In this document: positions 22,086-41,989 of the stretch, piece by piece
Layout of the letters: each line of letters starts with the position of its first letter
Position numbering within the stretch: the stretch's first letter is position 1
Origin: Desmodesmus armatus
Taxonomy: Eukaryota > Chlorophyta > Chlorophyceae > Sphaeropleales > Scenedesmaceae
Length of the DNA: 64,000 bases
Direction of reading: 5' to 3'
Assembly (NCBI GenBank): GCA_007449985.2
Contig: VIIQ02000614.1
Location: forward strand, 434,001-498,000
Program-made: the position numbers and the translations under genes
The notes under the pieces: generated by a model
Databases searched by the model: none
The model's input: the letters and a program-made list of their open reading frames with translations, nothing else
Told to the model about the DNA's origin: nothing

Positions 22086-25000
22086 GGCCGCTGCTGAGGC
22101 AGTAATTGACCGCTTTGTCAGCAGCAATACAGCAGTAGCATTTGGCAATGGCGAGCTGGTGAGTGCATTCAGGAGACTAACGCACATGCATGTCAAACTT
22201 GATGTATCAAGCCAGCCTTCGCCAATCGATCAGGCTGCCATATGATGACACCCGGGCTGCAGCACTTGCCAGTGCAGCAGCAACAGCAGCCGGACACGCT
22301 CAACGCATGGCAGTACACCTGCAACGTTCTTCATGGGCCGGAGTTGCTTATGTACAGCAAACAGTTTGTGGCAGGGACAGCAGTTGAGACATCTGGTGCT
22401 TGCAGCTGTGTGTTCAGATTGTAGGTTTCCTGCTGGCCCACAATCCCGACGTGCTGCGCTGTGCTATGCTGTGCTATGCTGTGCCGTGAGTGTAGGTGAA
22501 CCATGCCATTGCATGTTTAGGAGAGCGCTTGATGAACAAACAGCTGGAGGTGGGTCTTTACTGAACCCGCTTGCTGTGACAGCTGTCACATCCAACTGAC
22601 CCCAGCTCTCAACAGCAAGAGCCTGCCAGCCAGCGGGAGCTTTCATAGTGCTTTGGGCCTGCAGCAGTATGCATGTGCAAAGAATTCCTTGCAGCAGTCC
22701 CCATCGCCCTCACTTTGTGCTGATTGGCTGTCCTTTCAGCAGCATATGCTCCTGTTGGAAGGTGGGTGGTTCGAGACTCCAGCTGCGTGGTTTGAGTAAG
22801 CAAGTGCTTCAATTTTTGGTTTTAGTCCCTGCGACTTCCTAACTTTCCCTGTGCTTTTCACCTTGCAGAATGTGACCCTTGTAGCAGCCAGCAGTGCAGC
22901 CTCCCATGAAGGAGCTTTCTTTGGGGTGCCGCAGCAGTCGCTGGAGGAGGCTGGGGGCAGGGTGAGTGGGGTGCACAGCTGCCAAAACGATAGGTATCAG
23001 CAGTCACTAAATGGTCCCAACAGCAGCATAAACCGACAGGAGTTTATGCTGCACCAGGGGGTCACCAGCTTACAAAAGCGCAACAAGACGTTGCTGCCCA
23101 CACCTGTAGCTGGCCGTGTGCTTGAGCACCTACTGCAGCAGGACCCTAAACACAGCAGCAGCAGCAGGGGCAGCAGCAGGAGCAGCAGCAGGAGCAGCAG
23201 CAGCAGGAGCAGCAGCAGGAGCAGCAGACTGAAAGCCACCGTCACCGCAGTGGTGGCAACCACCGCCGGCAGCAGCAGCGACAACAACATCAGCAACAGT
23301 AGCACTATGATGCAATTGGTGCAGACTCGCAGCACCCTCCACACTAGGTGCGAGTGCCGCACGGGTGTCTAGCAAGTGGGTGCTGTTGTGTACACAATGA
23401 GTGCTATCCTGTCTGACAAACTGTCATGTTGTGTCCACTGCTTGCTGCTTGCTGCTTGCTGCTGCTGGTGTTTTTTGCCCTCGCTGTTGAACGCAGGTGT
23501 CGCTACTTGTGGAGCAGGTTGACCAGTATGATCAGTCATCCAGCAGTCATGCCTGTCTGAAAGGAATCCGGTCAGAGCCACAGCAGCCTGAGCTGCCACG
23601 GCTAAGGAGTATGCTTGCGGCAGCTGACAAGGTGGTGCTCATGGCTGAAGGGGCAGATGTGAGTATATGCAACTGGAGGGCAGCTGCTGGGACGTGGTGT
23701 GAATGTTAGTATACAGGTGATGAGCGGCATGTGGGATGCACAATTGAAGATTGCATGTTGCATGCTCAGGTACAAACGACTTTCACGCATTTTTTTTCTT
23801 CACCATGATGTTGTGTGGCCTTGGCTGTGCAGGTTGTGTCGCGGCTGGGTGGCAACCTCCCTGTGTTTATTGAGGCTGCCGAGGGGTCTGAGTGGGAGGA
23901 GACAGCAGAGGCCCTGGACGACCTGTTCCTGGGCGATGCAGAGATATGGTAGGTGTGGCTCATACCCGTGTACCCAGGGTACCCGGGGGGGGGGCCTCTG
24001 TGGGTGTGTGTGTGTGGGGGGGGGAGAGCTTTCGGGGGGGGGGGGGGGGGGGGGGCGGGGAGCCTCAGAGGGGGGGGGCAGAGACTTACCATAGTATGGC
24101 AGGTGTGGCCCACACTGGTGAACCCAGGGTACCCGGGGGGGGGGGGGGGGCAGGTGCAGTGTTGGTGTGAGGGTAATGAAGACGTAGGGTGAGGGCAGCC
24201 TTGCCAGCCCAACAATTTGGCAAGAACGGCGGTGTCAGTCAAGCAATATCTGTTTGCACGCACATACTATTAGCTGTTTCTGAGCCAGCAGACAGTAGTG
24301 ACGTCCGATTGTACAGTTCATGCCGTCCAATCACTAGCCTGCTGTACTGCCTGTGGCTCAAGGTTGCATGTCGCTGCAAGTGCCGAGGTTGAGCTGTCCT
24401 GATGGGCTGAATGGTGGGCAAGTTCAGCAAGTACAACTTGTACTTGTGAAGTTCACTGTCAGGTGCACTGTTAGCTCCAAATCTGGCCCTTTTAAAGAAT
24501 GCACCTGGCCCCTGCTGCGGACTGTTGTTGGTAGAGCAGCACTTGTCTGCATTTGCCCCTGCGGCTGCTGTCAATTTCAGGCATGTCTTCATCACTGCTG
24601 CAGGCGGCGGCCGACCTCTGGCACAGCCAACCCCCGAGGTGGCAAGGACCCATACATCAGCCCTGATGGCCACAACATCTGTGACATCCGATTCTACGAG
24701 GGGCTCAAACTGTTTGGGGAGGATGCACCGGTGAGCAGTGAGGGCCCAGTAAGACCCGCAGTGGGCTCTGGACTAAGGCCAGCACTGTTTATGTTTTGCG
24801 CAAAGGCAGTATCACCACTGCGTGCGTATGCATGTGATGGGCATACTCATCACTGTTGAGCAGGCGGTTGAGCACGACTGCTGAGCATGTGGCAGCATGT
24901 AACATGTTGTGCCCCAGTCGCTTGCTGCCATGCAGCACAGTGTTTTGGCAGCAACCTGCAGCAGTTACACCCACTGCCACTCACCAAGATGAATGCCTGC

Positions 25001-25226
25001 ACCACAATGGAAGGCCTGATGAGTTGTTACCCCTGTGTCACTGTGTTTCATGCTGCAGTACGAGCAGCTGATCGCAGAGATTGAGCAGATAGGCGGTGTG
25101 GTCACGCATGGACTGCTGCTGAATGCAGCAGATGCGGTAGTTATTGCTGACCAGAAGGAGGGTGTGAGAGTGGTTGAGTGTGAAAAGCAGCAGCAGGCAG
25201 CAGCGACGGCGGCGAGCAGCAGTTGA
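22086..25226 (+). CDS. RPI4: Ribose-5-phosphate isomerase-like protein, plant RPI4 type (5' end partial)
   Basis: Supported exons: 22086-22158, 22869-22961, 23497-23658, 23833-23948, 24604-24730 and 25059-25226 (TGA at 25224). Those from 22869 onwards join in phase; a small exon between 22158 and 22869 and the N-terminus are missing. True RpiA interconverts ribose 5-phosphate and ribulose 5-phosphate in the pentose phosphate and Calvin cycles. Matching landmarks are AAAEAVIDRFVSSNTAVAFG, NVTLVAASSAASHEGAFFGV, AEALDDLFLGDAEIWRRP, DPYISPDGHNICDIRFYEGL and IGGVVTHGLLLNAADAVVIA. The order and the LFLGDAEIWRRP block match plant RPI4 best. The RpiA substrate loop (GLGTGST) reads AFGNGEL here, and the catalytic DGADE segment is replaced by a QYDQSSSS-type sequence, so isomerase activity is doubtful. 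Confidence 0.85.
23152..23228. repeat. AGC/AGG trinucleotide microsatellite in RPI4 intron
   Basis: Interrupted runs of CAGCAGCAGGAG on the plus strand inside the intron 22962-23496. They account for the Ser/Arg-rich and Leu-rich open frames seen there in other readings. Confidence 0.85.
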
Positions 25227-26002
25227 CACAAACAGCAAATGTGTGGCCATTTGATCCGTTGGTGTAGGGGTGCTGGTATGTGGGGGCCGGTTTATGGTTC
25301 GATGCTTCCCTGAGCCCAGTCGTGTCACCAACCATGCCAACACTAGAAGGACATTGGATCATACCACAAGCACCATGCATATCGATCAGGGTAGCAATGG
25401 TTACAACTCAACCACAGGTGTGGCCCACTATGGGCATACACACCAAGCCGGAAGCTGTGCAGGTCTCAGATACAAAAACCAGGCCATAAACATTGTAACC
25501 CCCTGCCACAACAGCAACCGACGGAACAACAGCAACAGCCTGGTCTGACCAGCGAAGGGTGGCGCAACGTGCTCAATGCAGGCACCCATGTGCAGTACGC
25601 AGCAGCATAGACAGGCTACGCGGGAAGGCCCCCACATGGAGGGGTGACAAAACTTGCATCCAAACTGCACACACCATTACTGCACGCTGCAACGAGCACA
25701 ACTGGCAGACCCCAAAGCGTGCAGGGCACATGAAACAAAGCCCAGTTCGCACATAGAAACATGCGCTAGCAGCAACTGTAACTGCAGAGCTGAGCCACAC
25801 GCACCAGTGAGCAACTCTCAACACAGGATTGCAAGCACTCGGCAAAAGGTACCACCTGTACTGTGCTAGTATGGTAGCACACAGGCAAAAACAGATGCAC
25901 TAACGCAGCCCTGCACAAGCTCTCACCACAAACCGGGTTGTGCCTGCAACACCCTCTACCAACCAGGTTCGACACGATGGCGTCGCACTGATATCAAGAG
26001 GC

Positions 26003-26034
<32 letters not shown>

Positions 26035-26210
26035 AACGCACAGGCCAACAGCCGCTGTCCAAGCAGCCAGCCCCGCTAAAAGACCAGCCAGCTCGCCAGA
26101 CACGTCAGCAGCTGCCAGGGTGCACTGACACAGCCTGTGGGTTGTGCCACGCAGCAAGCACATGCGCTGTGGGGTGTGTATATGCCGCGTGAGCCAGTCA
26201 GCATGTGTCT
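25227..26210. terminator. Convergent 3' regions of RPI4-like and CUL3
   Basis: The two genes face each other across 984 bp. On the plus strand TGTAA at 25494-25498, 268 bp after the RPI4 stop, is a candidate polyadenylation signal. A run of eight CTG repeats lies at about 26005-26033. No exon was recognised. Confidence 0.45.
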
Positions 26211-33878
<7,668 letters not shown>

Positions 33879-36099
33879 TGGACAGAGCAACATCGGGTAC
33901 AGCAGTTGATAGCAACAACAGCAGCTGCTGCCTTTGTCTCGGGCTAACACAGGCCAAACATGTAAATCAATCCAAGTGCAGTAGTGGCTGAGCATCACCC
34001 CCAGCAAAGATTTCACTTGGAACTAGCCACAGATGAAGAACAGCAGCAAGCTTGCTGCCCCACCCCTCACCGAGTTCATCCTGCCGCGGCCTGCCATGGT
34101 GCACACTTCTTGCTAGAGATCCTGAAGCCTTTGCAACCGAAACAACGCTGTGTTATGCTCCCATGGCCCCTGCGCAAGTCTGGTCCGAGCTCTCTGGCAG
34201 ACACACGACGCCAGCTAGTGCGCAAAGTGTGTTTGTGAAACGCAGTTGAAAAGCTCTCGTGATACTGCACTGGATGGGCCTTGTACAAGACCAAAGTGGG
34301 TTCCAGAGGGCAGCAACTGTATGCAACTGTACACAAATCTCAACAGGGACAAAAAGGGAACACACATACAGTGACTGACACAGACTTGGTGACTGTAGCA
34401 TGCTTGTGTCACACAGGGCCCTGCTTCAGGGCTTGGTAATCACACTTTGTCACAACACAACTGCCAGGCTGTCAAGAACATTCACATTGCCAGACACCTC
34501 AGCTGCTGGTTTTGGCCCATTGATGGGTTGATCTCGACAATACAATAGTGAAAGACTCACACACCCTAGCGCTGTGATCTTGCTCCCGCCCCCCTCCACC
34601 CCCCCCCCCCCCCCCTCCCACCAGGCCCTGAGGGGTGGCTAGATAGACTCTTGCGGGATGTCAAGACATGTGACTGACAAAGAGCTCCTGAAGAACGCCC
34701 CAATCCCGTTGGAGGGTCTTCCGTATCCTCACACATACCGCTTGCACTTGCTTCCCCTCACCCCCAAGTCCCCACCAATCAGCACCGCATGGCGTACACG
34801 TAGGGGCAACCAGATTCAGCAAGAGGTTGACACAGCTGACAAGCCATTGGGACGGGGTTGTCGCAGGAGTTGCAACTCGCATATTTGCGCAAGGGGGCCA
34901 GCTGGAGGCTGCTGTCGCGCAGGCCATGCCCAATCATCATCACACATTTTTCCAGCAGGTTGACTGTGCATTTAGCAACAGGTCTACCAGGTGCAATTCA
35001 TGAAACACACCAGACCAATCTCGTGCTCCACAGTTGTAGCTCGCCAGAAAGCACGGTTGCGGCCTCAAAAGACAACAGCACATCAGTACACAGCATTCAA
35101 ATCTGCCAGATGACAGTCCTTGGCCCACCAGCAGCCTGAGCTGGCTGCTGCAGCTACTCAGCGCGCTGTTGTAGGGTGTTGCCGTGACACTGAGCTGGGG
35201 CGCGGGACAGCCTGGAAGGCATACCAGCTGCAATCACCAGCTGGTATGCCTCCCGCTGACCTGGATGGTGACCGGGTGGGTCAGCTTGTACACCATACTC
35301 GACCACAAGCCGCGCAATCAATACATACCCTAGAGCTCGTGCATGTATTGCTGGGCAGCTGCTGAGCACGCATATCACTAGTAACGCACTTCGCGCAGCT
35401 GACAGGCGGAGCCCTATGTGGTGCTGCACCATCATGCAGAAGCCAGTAGAGAGCCTGGTATGGGTGGCATCCCTCACCCATGTGGAGAACATAATCAGGA
35501 GCCAGCCACCGCAGCCTGTGGGCTGTGAGGTGCAAAGCTTGGCAGAATGTGCCACACCTCAGCCTCCTGATTGGCACATGTTTCAGCAACACCACTGGCG
35601 CCACCCAGGTACTTGGACATACACAATGCGGCTCACCACCCGACAACTGCGAACCTTCTAGTGGCTCACTGCCAGGAGCTTAGTCTTGGCAGCATTCAAC
35701 ACATGTGCATCCTGCTGCACAGAGTTGATCTGGCGTCGGCCATGTCGCACGGAAGTTGCAGTGAGTGCAGCAGCAGCTGCAATATGCAGAGCTTTTGTAC
35801 TCCCGTTCTGGATGCTGATGCGGTGGCAGCTTCTGCTGATGTGTGGGCATCCTGCTTCAAGCAAGTTGCTGGCGCCTGTGTGCGCCACTGCATCCCGGCG
35901 AGATAGGGCCCCACCCCTGCATGCACGCACGTTGGAAAAGCACTTCTGCTTGTACACAAGCTGGTGGTGTTGCTGCACCTCTCACTTCCTTCGTCACCTT
36001 CCACTCCCTCCACCCGAGGAGCAATTGACGTACTACTAGTACGTGACGGCCAGCGGCTGGCTCTCAATGTGGGTGCGCACTATGCTGCACCGCAGGGCA
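33879..36099. other. CUL3 upstream region and unassigned DNA
   Basis: The CUL3 promoter and leader must lie just right of 33878. From about 35690 the sequence becomes related to the degenerate Cys-rich coding repeat found again near 40.9-41.3 kb and 45.6 kb (shared phrase PPPEEQLTY/PPPEEHLTY). A long C run lies at 34595-34616. I saw no intact gene. The open frame from ATG 34658 (101 codons) has no recognisable features. Confidence 0.4.
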
Positions 36100-36765
36100 T
36101 TCATGCAAGCCTACCCCACCCACTCCTCCTCCCTGAAGCATGTGTTCCGCATCAAGAGCCTGCACCTATGACAACTAGCAACCAGCTTCGGCCTGCGTGA
36201 GGCCCCCATTTTTGTTGGGACCAGTGGCGCAACAGCAGAGCGCAAGAAGCGCAAGGCGCCGGGGCACACCGCGACACAGAAATGTCCTTTTTGTCAGAAG
36301 GCTGCTTGTCACAAGGCGGCCAAGACAATGATCATTGACAGCTGAGGGTGCCGGCGCGGTGTGATGCGGCATTGGTTCTAGTTCCGGGCCTCAACGCCCT
36401 CGGAGGGCGCATACAAGGCTAGAGAACGAGCTTGTGCTTTTGCGCGCACCAAATGCAGAGGTGCGGCTACTGCAGTACAGATAAACCTTATGGTGGCCGG
36501 CTGTACATCTCGTCCCCTTGAGGGCGAGGTTCGAGCACGGTGCACGGCTCGAAATGCCGCGTGACGCGGCATTTCTGCTAGTTGATTTTGCAGCTCAGCA
36601 GCAGCTCGTGGCAGCCCAACAGAAGATGCAGCTGCTTGGCTGAAAGGGCTGATGGGCCCAGCTTATGAAAAGTGCACGAGCCAGGTTGCCGACAGCCAGG
36701 GTCGCTGCGGCTGTACCAACAGCGCCAAGTGCAAATGCAGCAACAGCGCCAAGTGCCCCATCTGA
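36100..36765 (+). pseudogene. Degenerate Cys-rich coding repeat (fragment A)
   Basis: Interrupted frames encode, in order, WVRTMLHRRAFMQAYPTHSS, GTSGATAERKKRKA, KCPFCQKAACHKAAK and CGYCSTDKPYGG. After in-frame stops comes a 58-codon tail, 36589-36765, ending in RCGCTNSAKCKCSNSAKCPI and TGA. The paired C-x2-C and C-x-C motifs suggest a metal-binding protein. Related fragments lie at about 40.7-41.3 kb, 45.3-45.6 kb and 45.7-46.6 kb. Stops and frame changes between the conserved islands argue for decay, though some gaps could be introns. I do not recognise the parent gene; a transposon-borne protein is a guess. Confidence 0.5.
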
Positions 36766-38127
36766 CAGGTATCAACTGGGTAGGGATGTAAGGACTGGAG
36801 CATAAAAGCGTGAATGGTCACTCCACAGCCCAGCAAGGGAATGGATAGTTGTGTCGCTTGCACGAGCGCACTAGGAGTTGACCCCACTGTGCCGTCATGT
36901 TGGTGTTGGCTGATGGCGGCCCTCACAGGGCACTCTACAACTGCCTTTGGCTGCAATATCCTTCATGGCATGCAGCTTACAGATCTGTAGTGTTACTCTG
37001 CTGGCAGCAGTGTACTTGCATGCTGCGTGTGTTTTTCGAGCTTAGACCTGACGAGCCTTGAAGAAGGCGAAACTAGTCGTCTGTAAGTTCGTTCACTCCA
37101 CACGCACAATACAATCCGCCTGCTGCCTGGGTCGCTGGTACTTCCCACATTGTCTGTACAACCACAAGCAGCCTGAGGAGTACGGCAAACTGATTGTCAT
37201 ATTGCTGTTTCTGCCTGCCTCCCCAGGGCTGGAGGGCAAGGGGACACCTGCTGGCGCTCTACTCACGTTCTCAACAGCAGCAAACGGGTCAGAGGACTGA
37301 TGTTGCTCGCTTGCAAATTTGCCAGCACTGGTCCCAGCATGTTTGAGGTGAGTGTGGCCACCAAGTGATGCCCTTTGCCAGTCACGCAATGGACGGCTTG
37401 CATGCACAGCAGGGCTTCCCAATGGCAAATGACAGCAAGTGTAGCATCCCAGGTGTAGCACACCCTGGCAAACAACAGTCCATTGGCTGACTAGCTAGTG
37501 GGCCGTAGTCCACTGGCTACAGCAAGGGACATAGGCTGGACATTGCTGGTGTCAACCTGGCATTACCCTCTTCTTCACCACATCACAGGTCAGGAACAAT
37601 CAGGCAAATAGAAGGCTCACATGCGAAACAGTCTGTCTGAGTCCCCCAGCTTGTTTACGTAGCTGAGGCCTGCATTGCTGTCAGACATCGATGTGATGAT
37701 GATATCATGTTTGCTGTACTTGCTCCCTGCTTGTGTACAGCAGAACGCCATGCCGCATATCAATCACCACATTACCTTGTACCATAGCAGTGTGTGAGCT
37801 GGGCTTGCGGAGTGACAGCACATCCATTGCACACGGGGCTTTCCCTCCCTCGACTCAAGTGCACCAGTGCGCACATGCCGAGGTGGCCAGTATACCATTT
37901 TATTTTAACATAAGGTGTGTCAAAAACGTGTTGTCCGTTGTAGATGTTGCAAAGAATACCAGCGGGCGTGAACTGGGCCCTAAACCTTGGAACCGAGCGA
38001 CCACATCGAGCGCCTCAAGTGTGCTGGCAGTGGAGTGTCTCTTCATTCCAAGTCAAGTCTCTAATTGCTTACAAGAGCACATTCTTACATACAGTCCACT
38101 TGTGTGCTGTCGTAAGCTACGGAAAGA

Positions 38128-39231
38128 ATGAACAGCCTTTGGTTCGGAGCGCTGGTTTGTGTGCTGGCAGTCCAGCTGCCAAAGGCTATCAAGGACTACT
38201 TCTACGGCCGGGAGTGCGCAATGGTGAGTGTGGGGGGCTCATTGTTGACAGTACAGTCCGCTGCCCGCACAGCACAGCAGCACCACAGTTCAGCCCTAGC
38301 TTGTTGAGAGCACAGTTCAGCTTCAGCAACGGGGAATCAACCTTTGAAGCAGTAAACAGTAGCATCGTGCATTGCAAAGGCGCAGCGTGTGGCTGCAATG
38401 CATTCGTTGTTACCGAGTGACTCTGCTAACAACACTCCCCGTGGCATGGCTGCTGACACTGCTTGCTCTTGTTTTATTTGCTGTTCACAGGTGAATGGCT
38501 TCAACGACAAGGACGACATCACCATTGATTCCGAGGCCAAGGCGGCAAGTTCCAAGGCCTGCCAGGATGCCGACATCATCGACAACCTTTTGGAGGAGGA
38601 TGTGGACGCTGTGGTGACCATCTCCATTCCCAGCCCACGCAAGGACATCACGCCTCCGGCCACCCCCCGTCAGGCAAGCCCCCAGCCACAGCAGCCCATC
38701 CCCGCTGTCGAGCCCATCCTCCCCGTGGCTGCCCCTGCACCCGAGTCCCATCAGCCCCTGCACTACATCGCCAAGCCCCTGCCCCAGCTTCACTACCGGT
38801 CCTATGCTGAGCTCAACGACTCCATGGTGCCGGCAATCTACCTGCCCAGGGAGACCTCATCTCGTTGCAGCTGCAAGGCCTGTTCAAGTGTGTGGCCTGT
38901 GCACCTGGAGCAGCAGCCCTCCCACTTCTTTCACCTGGAGGTGGGCTTTGGGGGTGACCTGATGCTGGGCACCCGCCGTGTTGCAGGACTGCCCTTTGCT
39001 GCAGAGGCTGGCCTGCGCATGCGGGACACACAGATCGTGGGCGTCACATGCTCACAGACTACCGGCAACGGGATGAGGCAGTTTACCTACGCACCATGTG
39101 GCGGCCTGAGGGCAGCAGCGTTCGCGGAGGATGAGCTGTTCGAGTCCCACACAGACATCCTGGGAGTGATTGCGTCAGCAGCAGGCGAATGCCAGCAGCA
39201 GCGCAAGGCTCTCACCACCGATGCCTTCTAG
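38128..39231 (+). CDS. Putative secreted protein, duplicated family, copy 1
   Basis: Two exons, 38128-38223 and 38491-39231, in phase (278 residues). Exon 1 encodes MNSLWFGALVCVLAVQLPKA, a good signal peptide, then IKDYFYGRECAM. Exon 2 continues with an acidic stretch (DDITIDSEAKAASSKACQD), a Pro/Gln-rich linker (residues about 80-125), and a C-terminal domain with CSCKACSSVWPVHLEQQPSH, FFHLEVGFGGDLMLGTRRVA and an Ala-rich end (ECQQQRKALTTDAF). No transmembrane segment beyond the signal, and no family recognised. A continuous open frame from ATG 38389 runs through the intron, but the duplicate conserves the signal-peptide exon and both splice sites, so the spliced model is preferred. TGTAA at 39387-39391 is a candidate polyadenylation signal. 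Confidence 0.8.
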
Positions 39232-39660
39232 GCAACCCCCTTGGGTGTACCCACACCCGGTCACTGGCGTGAGTCGTGACAACCCTACCCAAAATGGTGT
39301 CTTTCGACACCACCATACCCCTGGAAAGACGGTTATGGGCTTTTTGGCTGGATTCTGTGAAGGGTGCTCCATATCAACAACCCAAGTGTAAACAAAGTTT
39401 CTTTCAACACCAACAGAGATCGCTGGAAAATGGCTGTCGATGCCTGCACACTGTGCTGCATGCATTCATGACTTAGTGCGCTGCATGCATGCATGACTCA
39501 GTAATGGGGTTGGGCTGGTCAGCAAACTGGTAGGGCACAAACTCAAGCATTCCGCGGCGTCTGACGCAGACTGCCCATGTTTGCATGACTCATGCAGTGC
39601 AAACATGGGCAGTGTTACACATCTGTACCATAGGATGTAACTAGTGACTGCTGTGACAAT

Positions 39661-41527
39661 CGTTTAAGTGCACTTGTGGCGTTGTGTTTGTCAGTGGTTC
39701 AGCCTGGCAGTGTTGTGGCCCACAAAATGAAAGGCTTTCATGCATGCAGCAACACAGAGTCCCTAGCAGGAGCATTGAATTTTGCTGGTAAGGATAAGGG
39801 AGCATTGAATTCCATAATAACTGCATGTTCGATTGAAAACTACATTTGCAACACTGCAGCAGCAACAAGGTTCCCTTGCCTTGGTTTTGTGCCAGGTAGC
39901 ACACAGCGGCTAGCACGACACCTTGGACAGCTTTCTACCAAGCACACACTAGCGCAGATGCAATCAACACACCCTCAACAATGGGGTGACTGCAGCAAAG
40001 CCTCACACGGCCTTGTCTCTTCATGAGACAAGGCTGCAGAACGCATGATAGGTTGCGCCCATTTGTTACATTGCAGCCAGCCATGCACACACAGCCCGAG
40101 CACCCAGGCAGTGTTTGCTGGATTCACACCCAACACAGCCAGTCCACCACCAACAGACAGCCAAAAACTCTAATTTGGCAGCTTGGCAAACTGAATTTGC
40201 TGCTCAAAAACCCATCAAGAGTCACTCTGGTGTGCAGCACATCAAACACCGTCAGTCATGGCGCCATGGCACCGGGCTGCACACCTCACTACTTTAGGTA
40301 TGACACCAGTGCACACAGTCCACCCAGCAGCCCAACAGCCAGCATGTTTGCCAGCACTGATGTCTCATAGCTCCTCATGAGGTACAGCCTGTGCTGCTTA
40401 GGGTCCAGAAAGCAACGCACAACCATCGCCTCGAGCAGAAGGGCAGCGGTGCATAGGCAGCAGCAACACACCACGTGGTGTGCACGGGAACATGTGCACA
40501 ATCAGGGTTATGATCAGGGTTATGATCATGCACCAGCTGTGGCGCCACATGCCGGCATGTGACTCAGCCGCAGGCGGTCAGCAGGAACCATGCAAGTGCT
40601 GACATTGTAGCAGGTCACCTCAGGAAGTTCCGCAGTTGTGACACCTAACGGATAATACCTGTGCCTCGATGACTAGGCGACCCCTCCTCCTGAGGAGCAT
40701 TTGACCTCCCGACGTAACCAGTCACATGCGGCACAGGAGGTCATGCGACTCACCCCTCCTCCGGCGGCGCAACAGCAGAGCGCAAGAAGGGCAATTTTCA
40801 GGAGCTCAAGGCGACTGAGAAACGGCAGAAGGCTGCTCGATAAGGCAGCTAAAGGGGCAGTCACTGACGGCTGAGGGGCCCTGCATGCCAGGGGCCTGCG
40901 CATGGTGCGGTCTAGTTGTGTTGTGTGCCATACGACAGTTGCAGCAGAAAGTGCAGCCGCAGCAGCAGCCGCAGCAGTATGCAGCAGTGAGAGCAGCAGC
41001 AGCAGCAGCAGTATACAGCGCTTTCTGTCTTGCATGCTGCAGCTGATGCGTGAGCATCCTACTTGCTGGGTTCTGCTGGGTTGGAAAAACATGCATCTTC
41101 AAGGGAAGGAGGGGTCAAGTAGGTTCTCCTAAGGTGCAATATCTGGGTGAGTGCCCAAGGCACACTACCCTTTTTGCTATTGGACTGCCATGGGTTTTTG
41201 GGGGTGCACTTCCTGTGGTGTAGTGGCTGGTGCATGTGCTTGTGCACAAGCCAGTGTCGTTGCTGCACCTCTTCTAAAGTGACTTTCTTCTCACGCCGTC
41301 ACCCCCCTCCTCCTCCTGAGGAGCATCTGACATATGCTGGCTCCCAATGAGCCCGGCGGTGCAGAGAAAATTTAATTCAAAACAGCCCCTTTCTTTGTTT
41401 GGATGCAGTAGTGGTGTCGCAAGGAGGAACATCCCACATATCTGAAGACATACTGCACATACCAGCCATCATAGGGGGGTTGTTTGATGCAGTGACATAA
41501 CTGATTTTGTGGAGCCCTGAGGCTAGA
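39661..41527. other. Unassigned DNA with fragment B of the Cys-rich repeat
   Basis: At about 40760-40850 the plus strand encodes ATAERKKGN and LKATEKRQKAA, and at about 41230-41340 CTSQCRCCTSSKVTF and PPPEEHLTYAGS; both match islands of fragment A. On the minus strand 40289-40501 is an open frame with hydrophobic segments ending LANMLAVGLLGGLCALVSYL. It could be a real terminal exon, but it has no supporting neighbour. Confidence 0.35.
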
Positions 41528-41989
41528 ATCCTCGGAGAAGGAGAATCCTTCGGAGAGCCTGTGGCCCGAGCAAAAGTGTAACAAATTGAGTAATAAATGT
41601 GTAATAAATGTGTAATGCCGTTTCTTTCGAAAAGTGCGGCGACAGCTGTGGTCTTTGAGCACTCAACTGGTTGTATGGATGTCTGTCAAGCTAGTTCGCA
41701 CTGTCGGCCTGCAGCACGGTCGGAGCAGGCCGGATGGCAAAGGCCGTAGCCTCTTGTGGATGTCGAATTGCACATGAATGCCAGGATGGCACTGCAAATA
41801 CACATCAAAGTTGAATTCAAGAAGTATCAGGGGCGTATTTCGTTGTCTAGCGCAGACTGTAGCATGGCCGCGGGCAGGCCGCGTGGTGATGGTGATCTAC
41901 TGGGTATGTCGACAGATCGAAGGTCGTTTTCGATGTCTTGAAATCACCTACAAGCCATTGCCTTCGGCTTAAGCAAAACATGAAGCTGC

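Larger units (their letters stand above)
36100..39660 (+). repeat. Segmental duplication, copy 1
   Basis: Alignable with 45870-49470 over about 3.5 kb. It includes a degenerate Cys-rich reading frame, about 1.3 kb of upstream DNA, the two-exon secreted-protein gene, and downstream DNA ending with the shared phrase CATCTGTACCATAGGATGTAAC. Coding exons match far better than the flanks. Copy 1 carries extra sequence around 36990-37150 relative to copy 2. Confidence 0.85.

Noticed and set aside
22765..22780. GGTTCGA-like B-box suggesting a tRNA
   Set aside because: The spacing is wrong by a base and no cloverleaf arms pair around it. It lies in an RPI4 intron.
24029..24150. Gly-rich coding potential
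   Set aside because: Produced by poly-G runs within an RPI4 intron.
38389..38490. Unspliced start (MAAMHSLLPSD) for the secreted proteins
   Set aside because: This is intron sequence. The spliced model gives a signal peptide, and both duplicates keep the exon 1 frame and identical splice sites.
40289..40501. Minus-strand frame with hydrophobic segments
   Set aside because: Could be a terminal exon, but no upstream exon, homolog or duplicate supports it, so it is mentioned only within the region entry.
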